A stretch of 64,000 nt of DNA, taken from the NCBI RefSeq assembly GCF_012978815.1, contig NZ_LIWR01000002.1:186001-250000 (forward strand). The letters run 5' to 3'. The position numbers and the translations under genes are program-made. Of this stretch, positions 36,480-45,660 are shown one piece after another. The notes beneath the pieces were generated by a model. That model saw only the letters and a list, made by a program, of their open reading frames with translations. It was not told the DNA's origin and searched no databases. Source of the stretch: Campylobacter sp. RM16189 (GTDB lineage Bacteria > Campylobacterota > Campylobacteria > Campylobacterales > Campylobacteraceae). The first letter of the stretch is position 1; the number at the start of each line of letters is the position of its first letter.

Positions 36480-37898
36480 ATGTTTGAAGTTGTAATTGGT
36501 CTTGAGGTTCATACCCAGCTCAATACGAAGACTAAAATTTTCTGTTCTTGCTCTACAAGTTTTGGAGATGAGCCAAATACTCATGTTTGTCCTATATGCT
36601 TAGCTCTTCCTGGAGCTTTACCAGTACTAAATAAAGAGGTTGTAAAAAAGGCCATTAGTTTCGGAACCGCTATAAATGCAACTATTAATAAAAGATCTAT
36701 TTTTAATAGAAAGAACTATTTTTATCCGGATCTTCCAAAGGCTTATCAAATTTCTCAATTTGAAGTTCCTATCGTAGAAAAAGGCGAACTATATATAGAT
36801 GTAGATGGAAAGAAAAAAAGAATAGGCATAAACCGCGCACATCTTGAAGAAGATGCTGGTAAAAACGTTCACGAAGGAAGTGTGAGCTTTGTGGATTTAA
36901 ACCGCGCTGGAACTCCTTTGCTTGAGATAGTAAGTGAGCCTGATATGAGAAGCAGTGACGAAGCCGTAGCATACCTTAAAAAGCTTCACTCTATTTTAAG
37001 ATTTTTAAATATCAGTGATGCAAACATGCAAGAAGGAAGCTTTCGTTGCGATGCTAACGTAAGTATTAGACCAAAAGGCGATACTAAGCTTTATACAAGA
37101 GTCGAGATTAAAAACTTAAATTCTTTTAGATTTATTCAAAAAGCCATTGATTATGAGGTGGAGCGTCAAAGTATAGCGTGGGAAGACGGCACTTACAGCA
37201 AGGAAGTTTGTCAAGAAACACGCCTTTTTGATACTGTAAATTTAGTAACCAAATCTATGAGAGGTAAAGAAGATAGTGCCGAATACAGATATTTTCCGGA
37301 TCCTGACCTGCTTCCTGTAGAAATTCCTGATGATATGTATGATGAAGCGATTAAGATTCCTGAGCTTGCCGAGCAAAAAGTAGCTAGATATATTAAGGAT
37401 TATGGAATCAAAGAAGATGATGCCAATAATCTTGTAAGCACCGTTGAGACCGCTAGATATTTTGAGGATCTAATAGATACTAAAATCTCTCCTAAATTAT
37501 GTGTCACATGGGTATTAGTTGAACTTCTTGGTAGACTTAAAAACGGAGTTACTATTGAAAATTCCCCGGTTAATAGCGCTAAGATGGCAACTCTTTTAAA
37601 TAGAATAGAGGACGGCACCATAAGCGGAAAGGCCGCTAAAGATGTTCTTGATTTTCTTATGGAAAACGATATAAGCGTAGATGATACTATAGAAAAATTA
37701 GGGCTTAAACAAGTAAGTGATGACGGAGCTATATTAGCTATAATAGACTCTGTTTTAAATGCAAATGCTGATAAGGTTGCCGAGTATAAAAGTGGCAAGG
37801 ATAAGCTCTTTGGCTTCTTCGTAGGACAGATTATGAAAGAGGGCAAGGGTGCATTTAATCCGGCAAAAGTAAACGAGCTCTTAAAAACAAAGCTTTAA
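36480..37898 (+). CDS. gatB: Asp-tRNA(Asn)/Glu-tRNA(Gln) amidotransferase subunit B
   Basis: tRNA-binding kinase subunit of GatCAB, which turns misacylated Glu-tRNA-Gln and Asp-tRNA-Asn into the correct forms. 472 aa; the start [21 protein letters not shown], the zinc cysteines in FCSCSTSFG...CPICL, and [10 protein letters not shown] are diagnostic; a YqeY-like tail ends it. Campylobacter lack glutaminyl-tRNA synthetase. It is followed after 1 nt by gpsA. Confidence 0.96.
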   Translation: MFEVVIGLEVHTQLNTKTKIFCSCSTSFGDEPNTHVCPICLALPGALPVLNKEVVKKAISFGTAINATINKRSIFNRKNYFYPDLPKAYQISQFEVPIVEKGELYIDVDGKKKRIGINRAHLEEDAGKNVHEGSVSFVDLNRAGTPLLEIVSEPDMRSSDEAVAYLKKLHSILRFLNISDANMQEGSFRCDANVSIRPKGDTKLYTRVEIKNLNSFRFIQKAIDYEVERQSIAWEDGTYSKEVCQETRLFDTVNLVTKSMRGKEDSAEYRYFPDPDLLPVEIPDDMYDEAIKIPELAEQKVARYIKDYGIKEDDANNLVSTVETARYFEDLIDTKISPKLCVTWVLVELLGRLKNGVTIENSPVNSAKMATLLNRIEDGTISGKAAKDVLDFLMENDISVDDTIEKLGLKQVSDDGAILAIIDSVLNANADKVAEYKSGKDKLFGFFVGQIMKEGKGAFNPAKVNELLKTKL

Positions 37899-37899
37899 G

Positions 37900-38808
37900 A
37901 TGAAAATAGCTGTCATTGGAGCTGGGAAATGGGGAAGCGCACTATTTCATGCGCTTTCTAGAAATAATGAGTGCGTAATAAGCTCTCGTACTGCTCGTGA
38001 AATTTCACATTTTGTGAGTGTTGATGAGGCTATGAAAGCCGAATTATTGGTTATAACTATCCCCACTCAAGCTACAAGTGATTGGCTAAAAGCAAATTTT
38101 AAAAATTACAATCAAAAAATTTTAGTAGCATCTAAGGGAATAGAGACTAAAAGTTCAAAATTTCTAAACGAAATCTATGAAGAACATACAAAAAAAGAAA
38201 ACTTAGCTTTTCTTTCAGGACCAACTTTCTCAAAAGAGGTTCAAAATGAAATGCCTTGCGCTCTTGTTGTAAATTCTACAAATTTAGAGCTTGCAAGTGA
38301 GATTTCAAAACTATTTCCAAAATATATGAAAGCTTATGTTTCAGATGACGTTATAGGAGCTGAAATTTGCGGAGCTTATAAAAATGTCATAGCTATAGCC
38401 GGTGGAGTTTGTGATGGGCTTGGGCTTGGAAATAATGCCAGAGCCAGCCTTATATCAAGAGGGCTTGTGGAAATGGCTAGATTTGGCAAGCATTTTGGAG
38501 CCAAAGATGAGACATTTTTAGGGCTGAGTGGAGCGGGAGATCTGTTTTTAACAGCTTCAAGCGTTCTTTCTCGCAATTATAGAGTGGGTTTAGGACTTGC
38601 CAAAAATGAGAGCCTAAATAAGATACTAAACGATTTAGGAGAAGTGGCTGAAGGTATAGATACATCTTACGCCATAGAAAAAATTGCTAAAAAAGAGGGA
38701 ATTTATACTCCTATTGTAAATGAAGTAGCTGCAATGCTAAATGGAAAAGAGATTCAAAAAAGCTTAAACGATCTTCTAAATAGAAGGCATAATTTCACTA
38801 ACTTCTAA
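37900..38808 (+). CDS. gpsA: Glycerol-3-phosphate dehydrogenase [NAD(P)+]
   Basis: Makes sn-glycerol-3-phosphate from dihydroxyacetone phosphate for phospholipids. The nucleotide site is GAGKWGSAL at the N-terminus; FLSGPTFSKEV, the active-site CGAYKNVIAIAGGVCDGL and GLSGAGDLFLT follow. 302 aa is slightly short for the family (about 330 aa). It directly follows gatB and probably shares its transcript. Confidence 0.94.
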   Translation: MKIAVIGAGKWGSALFHALSRNNECVISSRTAREISHFVSVDEAMKAELLVITIPTQATSDWLKANFKNYNQKILVASKGIETKSSKFLNEIYEEHTKKENLAFLSGPTFSKEVQNEMPCALVVNSTNLELASEISKLFPKYMKAYVSDDVIGAEICGAYKNVIAIAGGVCDGLGLGNNARASLISRGLVEMARFGKHFGAKDETFLGLSGAGDLFLTASSVLSRNYRVGLGLAKNESLNKILNDLGEVAEGIDTSYAIEKIAKKEGIYTPIVNEVAAMLNGKEIQKSLNDLLNRRHNFTNF

Positions 38809-38847
38809 TTCAAATTTGGCTTAAAGCCTCCTATGAAAGGATAAAAT

Positions 38848-39909
38848 TTGAAAAAAATTTTAAATTTATTTCTTTGTTTTACATTTTTTAGTTGTATTTC
38901 CTTTGCAGAAGAGAGACCTACACTTCGCAAAATGATAGCCCAGATGATAATGGTTGGTTTTAACGGCTCAAGCTTGAATGATACCATGTCCGTAGTATCA
39001 GATGCAAAATATCAACGTTTTGGCGGAGTTATTGTATTCGGAAAAAATATAAGCACAAAAGACAATTTAAAAAAGATAACTTCTGCATTAAAATCAGCTC
39101 AAAGTGGAATTTTTATTGCAATTGATGAAGAGGGTGGGAATGTCACTAGATTTAATGATAAAAAAGGATTTAATACCTTTATCTCTGCCAGCGAGGTTGC
39201 CAAGACTCTTGATTTAAACGGTGCCAACGAGCTATATAAAAAGATGGCAAAGCAGCTAAAAGATCTTGGTGTAAATTTAAATTTTGCTCCCGTTGTTGAT
39301 CTGCTAAATACAAATTCTCCGATAATTGCCTCAAAAAATAGAGCTTTTAGTAAAAATATAGATGAGGTTTCTTTATACGCTAATGAATTTTTAGATGCCT
39401 TTAGTGAGGTTGGGGTTTTAACGACTCTTAAGCATTTTCCTGGTCATGGTTCGGCAAAAACAGATTCACATATAGAAAAGACAGTGATAGAAAATTTTGA
39501 TTATAGCGAGCTTAAACCTTATTATGATGCGATTAAAAGGGATAAGTCCAAGCTAATAATGATATCTCATATCTATTTGTTAGATAGAGATACGCAGTTT
39601 CCTGCCTCTATGTCGAATGATATCATAGGTAGTTTACTTAGAAAAGATTTGAAATTTGATGGTGTAGTCATAAGCGATGATATGTTGATGGGCGGACTCA
39701 AGGGATTTAGCATGACGCAAAAAGTTGTAAATTTCATAAATGCCGGTGGAGACATACTGCTATTTAGCGAATTTATGATAGGAGAGCGCAGAACTAGCGA
39801 GTATATTACTCAAGTGATCGTCGATGCCGTAAATTCCAAAAAGATCAAAAAAGAGCGCATAGAAGAGTCTTATGATCGCATAATTAAGCTAAAATCTGAA
39901 CTTAAATAA
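38848..39909 (+). CDS. nagZ: Exported GH3 beta-N-acetylhexosaminidase, NagZ-like
   Basis: Removes N-acetylglucosamine from muropeptides. KHFPGHGSAKTDSH (195-208) is the NagZ signature with the acid/base His, and VISDDMLMGG (274-283) holds the aspartate nucleophile. Unlike cytoplasmic E. coli NagZ, this 353-aa protein begins with a hydrophobic signal sequence (MKKILNLFLCFTFFSCISFA), so it is probably periplasmic. The start is TTG 38848 after GAAAGGAT; no in-frame ATG serves. Family firm, location inferred. Confidence 0.84.
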   Translation: MKKILNLFLCFTFFSCISFAEERPTLRKMIAQMIMVGFNGSSLNDTMSVVSDAKYQRFGGVIVFGKNISTKDNLKKITSALKSAQSGIFIAIDEEGGNVTRFNDKKGFNTFISASEVAKTLDLNGANELYKKMAKQLKDLGVNLNFAPVVDLLNTNSPIIASKNRAFSKNIDEVSLYANEFLDAFSEVGVLTTLKHFPGHGSAKTDSHIEKTVIENFDYSELKPYYDAIKRDKSKLIMISHIYLLDRDTQFPASMSNDIIGSLLRKDLKFDGVVISDDMLMGGLKGFSMTQKVVNFINAGGDILLFSEFMIGERRTSEYITQVIVDAVNSKKIKKERIEESYDRIIKLKSELK

Positions 39910-40000
39910 ACTTTTAAATATTTGATTAAAAAATAGTTATTTTTAAATACGATTTATTAAATTTAATTTAATTTTTAAGTTTTTAGAATTAAATTTGAGT

Positions 40001-40006
40001 TATAAT
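40001..40006 (+). promoter_or_regulatory. -10 box of the AbgA-like gene
   Basis: TATAAT in TTGAGTTATAATATTC, about 40 nt before the ATG, in a very AT-rich 137-bp gap. No clear -35 box. Confidence 0.5.
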
Positions 40007-40046
40007 ATTCAATTAAGATTTCTAATTTAATATAAGGAGCAAAAAT

Positions 40047-41360
40047 ATGGATCATATTCAAACTAAAGTCGAAAATTTAAAAGAAGAGATGATCGCAAAT
40101 AGGCGATTTTTCCACTCTCATCCGGAGACCGGTTGGTTTACGTTTTTTACTACCGCAAAGATCGCTTCGATAATGAAAGGTTACGGATATAGCCTAAAAA
40201 TGGGGCGCGAGATAGTAAAGCCAGATGCCAGACAAGGGCTTGGCACTCCTGAGGCCGCGCAAAGGGCTATAGAAAGAGCCAAAAGCTTGCTAAGCAAAGA
40301 GGAGCAGGAATTCTTGCCTCTTATGGAGGACGGGCTTACAGGCGTAGTTGCGGATATCGATACGGGTAGGGCAGGCAAGATGACGGCGTTTAGATTTGAT
40401 ATCGACGGCGTGGATGTTACCGAGAGCAAAGATGAGAGCCATAGACCTGTAAAAGAGGGCTTTAGAGCCGATATAGACGGTATTACGCACTCCTGCGGAC
40501 ATGATGGACACATCACGATAGGACTTGCACTCGCAAAGATCATAGCTGAAAATTTAGATGATTTTAACGGCAAATTCAGATTTATATTCCAAACAGCAGA
40601 AGAGGGCACACGCGGTGCAGTAGGCATGGAGCCTATGGGCGTGGTTGATGATGTGGATTATCTGCTTGGTGGACATATCGGGTTTCAAGCTAAAGTAAAT
40701 GCAGGCATAATTTGCGGCACCAACAAGCTTCTGGCGACATCTAAATTTGATGTTATTTTCACGGGTCGCTCAGCCCACGCCGCAGGAGCTCCGCAAGAAG
40801 GAGCTAATGCACTACTTGCAGCTGCCGAGGCTGCTATAAATATGCATGCTATCACGCGTCACGCCGATGGAGTAACTCGTATAAACGTGGGAGTTTTAAA
40901 GGCGGGAGAGGGTAGAAACGTGATCGCGCCAAACGGATTTATCGCCTGCGAAACTCGCGGAGAGACTACAGAGCTTAATGAATTTATGTTTAACAAATGT
41001 ATGGATATTATTAAGGGTGTAAGCATGATTCACGGCGTGGATTACGAGGTAAAGCTTACGGGCGGTACCAGCGGCGGAGATAGTAGCAAAGAGGTAACCG
41101 AACTTTATGAAAAGGCTGCGCTAGAGTCGCCGTATATCAAAAATGAGCTTATCGTGAAAGAATTTGACTTTGGAGCTTGTGAGGACTTCGCGCACTTCAT
41201 GCAAGCAGTGCAAAAAGCAGGCGGCAAGAGCGGCTATCTGATGATAGGTACAAACTTGGCTGCAGGTCATCATAACTGCTGCTTTGACTTTGATGAAAAT
41301 GCCTTATTAGCCGGCGTGGATGTATTTTTACGCTCGGTTTATATGCTTAACGGCAAATGA
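40047..41360 (+). CDS. M20D amidohydrolase, AbgA-like (aminobenzoyl-glutamate family)
   Basis: Zinc-dependent amidase. 437 aa matches E. coli AbgA (436 aa). The metal site shows HSCGHDGH (148-155) with C150 as in the M20D subfamily, TAEEG (183-187) with the catalytic Glu pair, and a late GTNLAAGHHNCCFDFDE. AbgA works with AbgB on p-aminobenzoyl-glutamate, but no abgB or transporter abgT lies next to it, so the substrate here is open; a hippurate-type amide is an alternative. No signal peptide. Flanked by its own promoter and terminator. Confidence 0.83.
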   Translation: MDHIQTKVENLKEEMIANRRFFHSHPETGWFTFFTTAKIASIMKGYGYSLKMGREIVKPDARQGLGTPEAAQRAIERAKSLLSKEEQEFLPLMEDGLTGVVADIDTGRAGKMTAFRFDIDGVDVTESKDESHRPVKEGFRADIDGITHSCGHDGHITIGLALAKIIAENLDDFNGKFRFIFQTAEEGTRGAVGMEPMGVVDDVDYLLGGHIGFQAKVNAGIICGTNKLLATSKFDVIFTGRSAHAAGAPQEGANALLAAAEAAINMHAITRHADGVTRINVGVLKAGEGRNVIAPNGFIACETRGETTELNEFMFNKCMDIIKGVSMIHGVDYEVKLTGGTSGGDSSKEVTELYEKAALESPYIKNELIVKEFDFGACEDFAHFMQAVQKAGGKSGYLMIGTNLAAGHHNCCFDFDENALLAGVDVFLRSVYMLNGK

Positions 41361-41365
41361 AATTT

Positions 41366-41398
41366 GATTTGCAAGCCTGATGAATTTGGACTTGCAAA
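41366..41398 (+). terminator. Terminator of the AbgA-like gene
   Basis: Nine-base stem ATTTGCAAG / CTTGCAAAT with a 15-nt loop, 5 nt after the stop and followed by a T-run. Confidence 0.65.
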
Positions 41399-41588
41399 TT
41401 TTTACTGAAATTTTGGTTTAAATTTTTGAGTATATTAGTAGTTAGATTGTCTTGCGAGCCTAATATAAAAATTTGAGTTTTATTTTTTTAATATTACTTT
41501 ATAGCTCAAAATACTAACTATCTAATCTGCAACTTTGACTGAGAAAATTTTGTTTTATTGCGTGAAATTTTATAGTAGTGGAACAGAA

Positions 41589-41625
41589 TTTACAAGCCAA
41601 GTATCAAATTTGCCTAGCTTGTAAA
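41589..41625 (-). terminator. Hairpin after pyrC
   Basis: Nine-base stem TTTACAAGC / GCTTGTAAA with a 19-nt spacer, about 20 nt beyond the pyrC stop on the minus strand. The following T-run is weak. Confidence 0.45.
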
Positions 41626-41644
41626 TTTAGTCTAGTTTTTAGTT

Positions 41645-42925
41645 TCACGCGACTACATTAGGGAAATCAAACACTACTTTTCCGCTTTTTATCGTTTTTA
41701 CGGCAGCACCTTTGAGGGTTTTGCCTATGAGTGGAGAGTTGCTTGATTTGGATTTGTTTAAATTTTTATCGTAGATATACTCTATATCAGGATCTACTAT
41801 GACAAGATCAGCAAGCATTCCTTTGGCTATCACGCCTTTATCTTTTAAATTTAGCATTTTAGCTGCGTTTGTAGAGGTTAGCTCGACCATTTTTTCATAG
41901 CTTATGAGCCCATCTCTTACCAAATTTAATGTTAGCGGTATCAAAGTCTGAAGCCCTAGAATCCCAAACGGAGCCTTATCAAATTCTATAAATTTCTCAT
42001 CGTCATGGTGCGGTGCGTGGTCGGTTACTATGACATCAACTAGCCCGTCTGCGATAGCCTCTCTTACGGCTTTTACGTCGCTTTTGGTTCGAAGCGGTGG
42101 TGACATCTTGAAATTTGTATCGTAGTTCATAAGCTCATCTTCGGTGTATGTAAAGTGGTGCGGCGTAACCTCGCAAGTGACGTTTATGCCCTCATCGCGA
42201 GCTTGTTTAATGAGCTTTAGCGACCACTCTGAGCTGACGTGGGCTATGTGGATATGTCCGCCTGTTAGCTTTGCAAGAAGCAGGTCGCGCGATACCATGA
42301 TCTCCTCTTGCTCTCTTGGCATGCCTTTTATACCTAAAATCGCCGAGACTCGCCCCTCGTTCATATGTCCGCCGCGGCACAGCGAGCAGTCTTGCGAGTG
42401 GTTTATCACAAACGAGCCAAAGTGCTTGGAGTATTCAAGCGCATATCTCATCACGTCGCTGCTTGCTACGGGTAAGCCGTCATCGCTAAAGGCAACTGCA
42501 CCTGCGTTTATCATATCGCCCATTTCTACGACTTTGTTTCCGCCCATGCTCTTTGTGATGGCGCCTATGGGAAGCAGGTCGATAAGCCCTCTTGCCTTTG
42601 CTTTGGCGATCATATCGCGAGTGATTACGGCGTTATCGTTGATAGGGTTTGTGTTTGCCATAGGAAGGCAGGTTGTGACGCCTCCGGCGACCGCGCTTTC
42701 GCTGCCTGAGTTTATATCGTCTTTATACTCAAGACCCGGGTCGCGAAAATGCACGTGCATGTCGATGAGTCCAGGCATCACAAGCTTGCCGTTTGCGTCT
42801 ATTACGGTGTCTGCCTTTGGCTCATCGGTGGTGATATCAGCGATCGTTTCGCCATCTATTAGGATATTTGCTTTTTTTGTTTCGTTAAAATTTACTATGG
42901 TTGCGTTTTTTATAAGCGTTGTCAT
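41645..42925 (-). CDS. pyrC: Dihydroorotase, class I
   Basis: Third step of pyrimidine synthesis, cyclising carbamoyl-aspartate. The zinc motif is DMHVHFRDPG (H57, H59), and the later VIVTDHAPHH motif carries the catalytic Asp. At 426 aa it belongs to the long class I (PyrC/allantoinase-like) form. It lies 2 nt after pyrB, which suggests that the two are made together and, in several bacteria, assemble as a complex. Confidence 0.93.
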   Translation of the reverse strand: MTTLIKNATIVNFNETKKANILIDGETIADITTDEPKADTVIDANGKLVMPGLIDMHVHFRDPGLEYKDDINSGSESAVAGGVTTCLPMANTNPINDNAVITRDMIAKAKARGLIDLLPIGAITKSMGGNKVVEMGDMINAGAVAFSDDGLPVASSDVMRYALEYSKHFGSFVINHSQDCSLCRGGHMNEGRVSAILGIKGMPREQEEIMVSRDLLLAKLTGGHIHIAHVSSEWSLKLIKQARDEGINVTCEVTPHHFTYTEDELMNYDTNFKMSPPLRTKSDVKAVREAIADGLVDVIVTDHAPHHDDEKFIEFDKAPFGILGLQTLIPLTLNLVRDGLISYEKMVELTSTNAAKMLNLKDKGVIAKGMLADLVIVDPDIEYIYDKNLNKSKSSNSPLIGKTLKGAAVKTIKSGKVVFDFPNVVA

Positions 42926-42927
42926 CT

Positions 42928-43857
42928 TTAGCCTTGTTTGTTTGAGATTAGAGTGTGAAGGATCGCCATTCTTACGGCAACTCCGTTTTCGACTTGATTT
43001 AGTATGTGAGTGTAGCGCGGATCATCGGCTACGTCGGAGTTTATCTCTACTCCGCGGTTTATGGGACCTGGGTGAAGTATCATCACGTCATCTTTGGCAA
43101 ATTTCATCTTAGCCCTAGTAAGACCAAAGAAATTTGAGTATTCGCGCACGGACGGGAAGGCGATCTCGTCATCTTGGCGCTCAAGCTGTATCCTAAGCAT
43201 GATGATTACGTCGGTATCTTCAAGGGCTTCTTGCATGGTTTTACAAATCCTGCAGCCAAAAGCCTCCATGCCTGTTAGCATCATAGGCGGTCCAAATAGC
43301 TTAACCTTGATACCAAGAGTTTGCATGGCGTAGATGTTTGAGCGAGCTACGCGGCTGTGAAATATATCGCCTATTATGGCTACGGTTAAATTTTCTAAAT
43401 TTCCTCTGTGTTCAAGTATGGTAAAAAGATCAAGCAATGCTTGGCTTGGATGTTCGTTTAGTCCGTCGCCTGCGTTTACCACGTGAGCGTCTGTGTTTGC
43501 CGCGACAAATTTCGCAGCGCCTGAGCTATAGTGCCTAACTACCACGATATCGGTTTTCATCGCGACTATGTTGTTTATGGTGTCAATTAGCGTTTCGCCT
43601 TTTTTCGTGCTGCTTTGCGAAGAGCTAAAATTTATGGCGTCCGCTCCAAGGCGTTTGGCTGCGATTTCAAAGCTCGTTCTTGTGCGAGTGGAGTTTTCAA
43701 AAAACGCATTTACCGTCGTTTTGCCGTAAAGAGATTTTGCTTTTTTCACGTCTGAATTGTTTACAGCTTTAAACTCTTTGGCTAAATTTAAGAAGTGGTA
43801 AATCTCATCTTTGGTTAAATTTGAAGTTGTTATGAGGTCTTTTTTGGTGTAGCTCAT
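42928..43857 (-). CDS. pyrB: Aspartate carbamoyltransferase catalytic subunit
   Basis: Second step of pyrimidine synthesis. The carbamoyl-phosphate site is STRTRTSFE (56-64), and NEHPSQALLDL and PGPINRGVE complete the family pattern. 309 aa from the ATG at 43857 (AAGGAA 6 nt before it); the preceding TTG is also in frame but unlikely. No regulatory pyrI gene is present. It is the first gene of a pyrB-pyrC pair. Confidence 0.95.
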   Translation of the reverse strand: MSYTKKDLITTSNLTKDEIYHFLNLAKEFKAVNNSDVKKAKSLYGKTTVNAFFENSTRTRTSFEIAAKRLGADAINFSSSQSSTKKGETLIDTINNIVAMKTDIVVVRHYSSGAAKFVAANTDAHVVNAGDGLNEHPSQALLDLFTILEHRGNLENLTVAIIGDIFHSRVARSNIYAMQTLGIKVKLFGPPMMLTGMEAFGCRICKTMQEALEDTDVIIMLRIQLERQDDEIAFPSVREYSNFFGLTRAKMKFAKDDVMILHPGPINRGVEINSDVADDPRYTHILNQVENGVAVRMAILHTLISNKQG

Positions 43858-44002
43858 CAAATTTCCTTGAGTTTATTAGGATAGGAGTCAATCCAAAAAC
43901 GCTATAATATTATTTTTTTACTTAACTTCTTATATATTTTTCAACACTAGCCTTGAGTGCAGGAAAGTTTATTATTTTAAAATCCTAGTTCGTGCTTATG
44001 TA

Positions 44003-44518
44003 TTAAAACCCTTGCCCTTCCACAACAAGAATTTTTGCTTCGTCGTATTTTGCGTATTCTTCATCATACTCAGGATCCCAGATCAAGCTAGGAGCGTATT
44101 TATCGTACCAAAACAAGTTATCCTTATCAAAGTCTTCTTTCATCATCTCTTGTCTAAGATAATCTATCATCTCTTCCATAGGAATATCCCAAGCTATCTC
44201 ATCTCCGAATTTCATCTTTACTACTCTTGTAGGAGTATTGTGTTTTTTCTTTTTATTGTCCCACAAATAAGAAGGAGGTTCTAGTATGGCTTTTTCATCC
44301 TCGAGAATTCTTTGAAGGGCAGTTAGATATATCTCTCTAAACTCATCATCTGTAATTTCACTATGATCTTTAAGTCTGTAAAATAGTCTAAATACCCAAA
44401 GGCTATGAAGCATATCTATCCATCCTCCATAAACCTCGGTATATATTAGACCCATCTGATCTTTGGTGTACATTTTAGAAGTTAAATTTATCTTTCCGTC
44501 GAAGAGTTTGGCGTTCAT
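44003..44518 (-). CDS. Hypothetical protein, 171 aa
   Basis: I do not recognise this protein. It is acidic, rich in Trp, Tyr and Met (for example YGGWIDMLHSLWVFRLFYRL and SLIWDPEYDEEYAKYDE), without signal peptide or membrane helix. It lies 9 nt after the CPCC protein gene and is probably expressed with it. The soluble, acidic character and the company of a CPCC protein recall immunity proteins of toxin systems, but no toxin gene is near. The sequence is more AT-rich than the core genes around it. Confidence 0.62.
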   Translation of the reverse strand: MNAKLFDGKINLTSKMYTKDQMGLIYTEVYGGWIDMLHSLWVFRLFYRLKDHSEITDDEFREIYLTALQRILEDEKAILEPPSYLWDNKKKKHNTPTRVVKMKFGDEIAWDIPMEEMIDYLRQEMMKEDFDKDNLFWYDKYAPSLIWDPEYDEEYAKYDEAKILVVEGQGF

Positions 44519-44527
44519 GATATTCTT

Positions 44528-45025
44528 TTAATTTATCTCATCATCCATAGGCTCTCTTGCATTTATAGAGCCTAGCTTGCTTGAAGCTTTATACTCTTTA
44601 TAGTTTTGTCTAGCCTCATTTAAAGATACTATATTTGGCTCTATTATTTTACTCGGGTTATTTATGGCTTTGGTATTATATTGCCAAAAACAAACAGGAC
44701 AAACATCTTGTATTAAATTCTTATCCTCTTTATCTACTATAGTTAGATAGCCGCAGCAAGGACATTTTATCCGTTTATCTGCAAATTCTTCTTTAGTAGG
44801 AGGGCGAACATACTGCAAGAGTCTTTCTTCTTTTGCCCCTATCTTTTTATAATTTTCTTTAGCTTGATTTAAGGATACCGAATTTGGTCCTACTGATATA
44901 TTAGGACGAGAATTTGAAATATTATCAAATTGCCAATGGCAAACAGGACATATATCTACACAAAAGCCGTCATTTGCATTTATATACTTCATAGTTAAAT
45001 ATCCGCAGCAAGGACATCTGATCAA
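44528..45025 (-). CDS. Protein with two tandem CPCC cysteine-rich domains
   Basis: 165 aa made of two copies of a module: residues 4-62 begin CPCCGYLT and contain DICPVCHWQFDN, and residues 88-142 begin CPCCGYLT and contain DVCPVCFWQYNT; each ends in a VSLNxAxxNYK segment. The CPCC family usually has one such module of about 80 residues and probably binds zinc through four cysteines; members occur in toxin-immunity loci. The start is TTG 45025 with AAGGAA upstream; the nearby ATG is out of frame. Function unknown. Confidence 0.75.
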   Translation of the reverse strand: MIRCPCCGYLTMKYINANDGFCVDICPVCHWQFDNISNSRPNISVGPNSVSLNQAKENYKKIGAKEERLLQYVRPPTKEEFADKRIKCPCCGYLTIVDKEDKNLIQDVCPVCFWQYNTKAINNPSKIIEPNIVSLNEARQNYKEYKASSKLGSINAREPMDDEIN

Positions 45026-45166
45026 AATAATTCCTTTTTAATAAATTATATTTTAATATACATTATCAAAAAATATCTTTAAAATAATATCTATTCTCAA
45101 CTTAAAGATATAAGGCTAGAGTTTTATTTTGCCGTATCTGTATAATTATTTGTTTTTTTGTAGTAA

Positions 45167-45625
45167 TTAATTTTGCAACTTTGCAAACTCCGCACTTAGT
45201 CTATCTCTTATCTCATCGCTCACGCGTTCGCCGTCTTTGAAATTTGCTTCGATAAGCTCATCAAGCCTATTTAGCACTTCAAACAGCTCGCTTTCCCATC
45301 TGTCAGCGTCTCTAGCTGTGTTCATGGTCTCTATAAACGTGAGCTTCTTGCTCATCTCGCTAAGGCTTTGTAAAAAGCTATCTTTAAGCTCGGCGTCCTT
45401 TAGCATATCATCGTAAAGCGCCATATTTTTAAGCTCTCTTAGCTCGTTGTTTATAAGTTCGCAAAACTCTTTGTATTTTTGCACTGAAATTTGTCTTAAA
45501 TTTTCAGGAGAGTTGTTTGCTACTACTCCGCTTACATCTATGTTTTGTGTGATTTTTTGAATTTGCATATAAATAATTGCGACTACTGCAAGAGAGACTA
45601 TAATAGTCATAGTAAAAATATCCAT
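45167..45625 (-). CDS. Membrane-anchored coiled-coil hypothetical protein, 152 aa
   Basis: One hydrophobic helix (residues 4-20) is followed by an acidic helical domain that is largely coiled-coil in character (NELRELKNMALYDDMLKDAE and LNRLDELIEANFKD). A GAAGGAAATTT site precedes the ATG. It lies between the CPCC gene pair and rarD, on the same strand as both. I do not recognise a family. Confidence 0.62.
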   Translation of the reverse strand: MDIFTMTIIVSLAVVAIIYMQIQKITQNIDVSGVVANNSPENLRQISVQKYKEFCELINNELRELKNMALYDDMLKDAELKDSFLQSLSEMSKKLTFIETMNTARDADRWESELFEVLNRLDELIEANFKDGERVSDEIRDRLSAEFAKLQN

Positions 45626-45660
45626 AAATTTCCTTCGCCTAAATTTAAAGCTAGATTATA

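Noticed and set aside
38848..38913. NagZ-like protein as a lipoprotein
   Set aside because: Cys16 is preceded by FFS, which is not an acceptable lipobox; a signal peptidase I site after SFA fits better.
40047..41360. Hippuricase (HipO)
   Set aside because: The length and the extra insertion before the metal site match AbgA (about 436 aa) better than HipO (about 383 aa).
42144..43112. A 322-codon plus-strand open frame across pyrC and pyrB
   Set aside because: It is antisense to two well-identified enzymes, is serine/proline-rich as expected of a reverse complement, and has no ribosome binding site or family motif.
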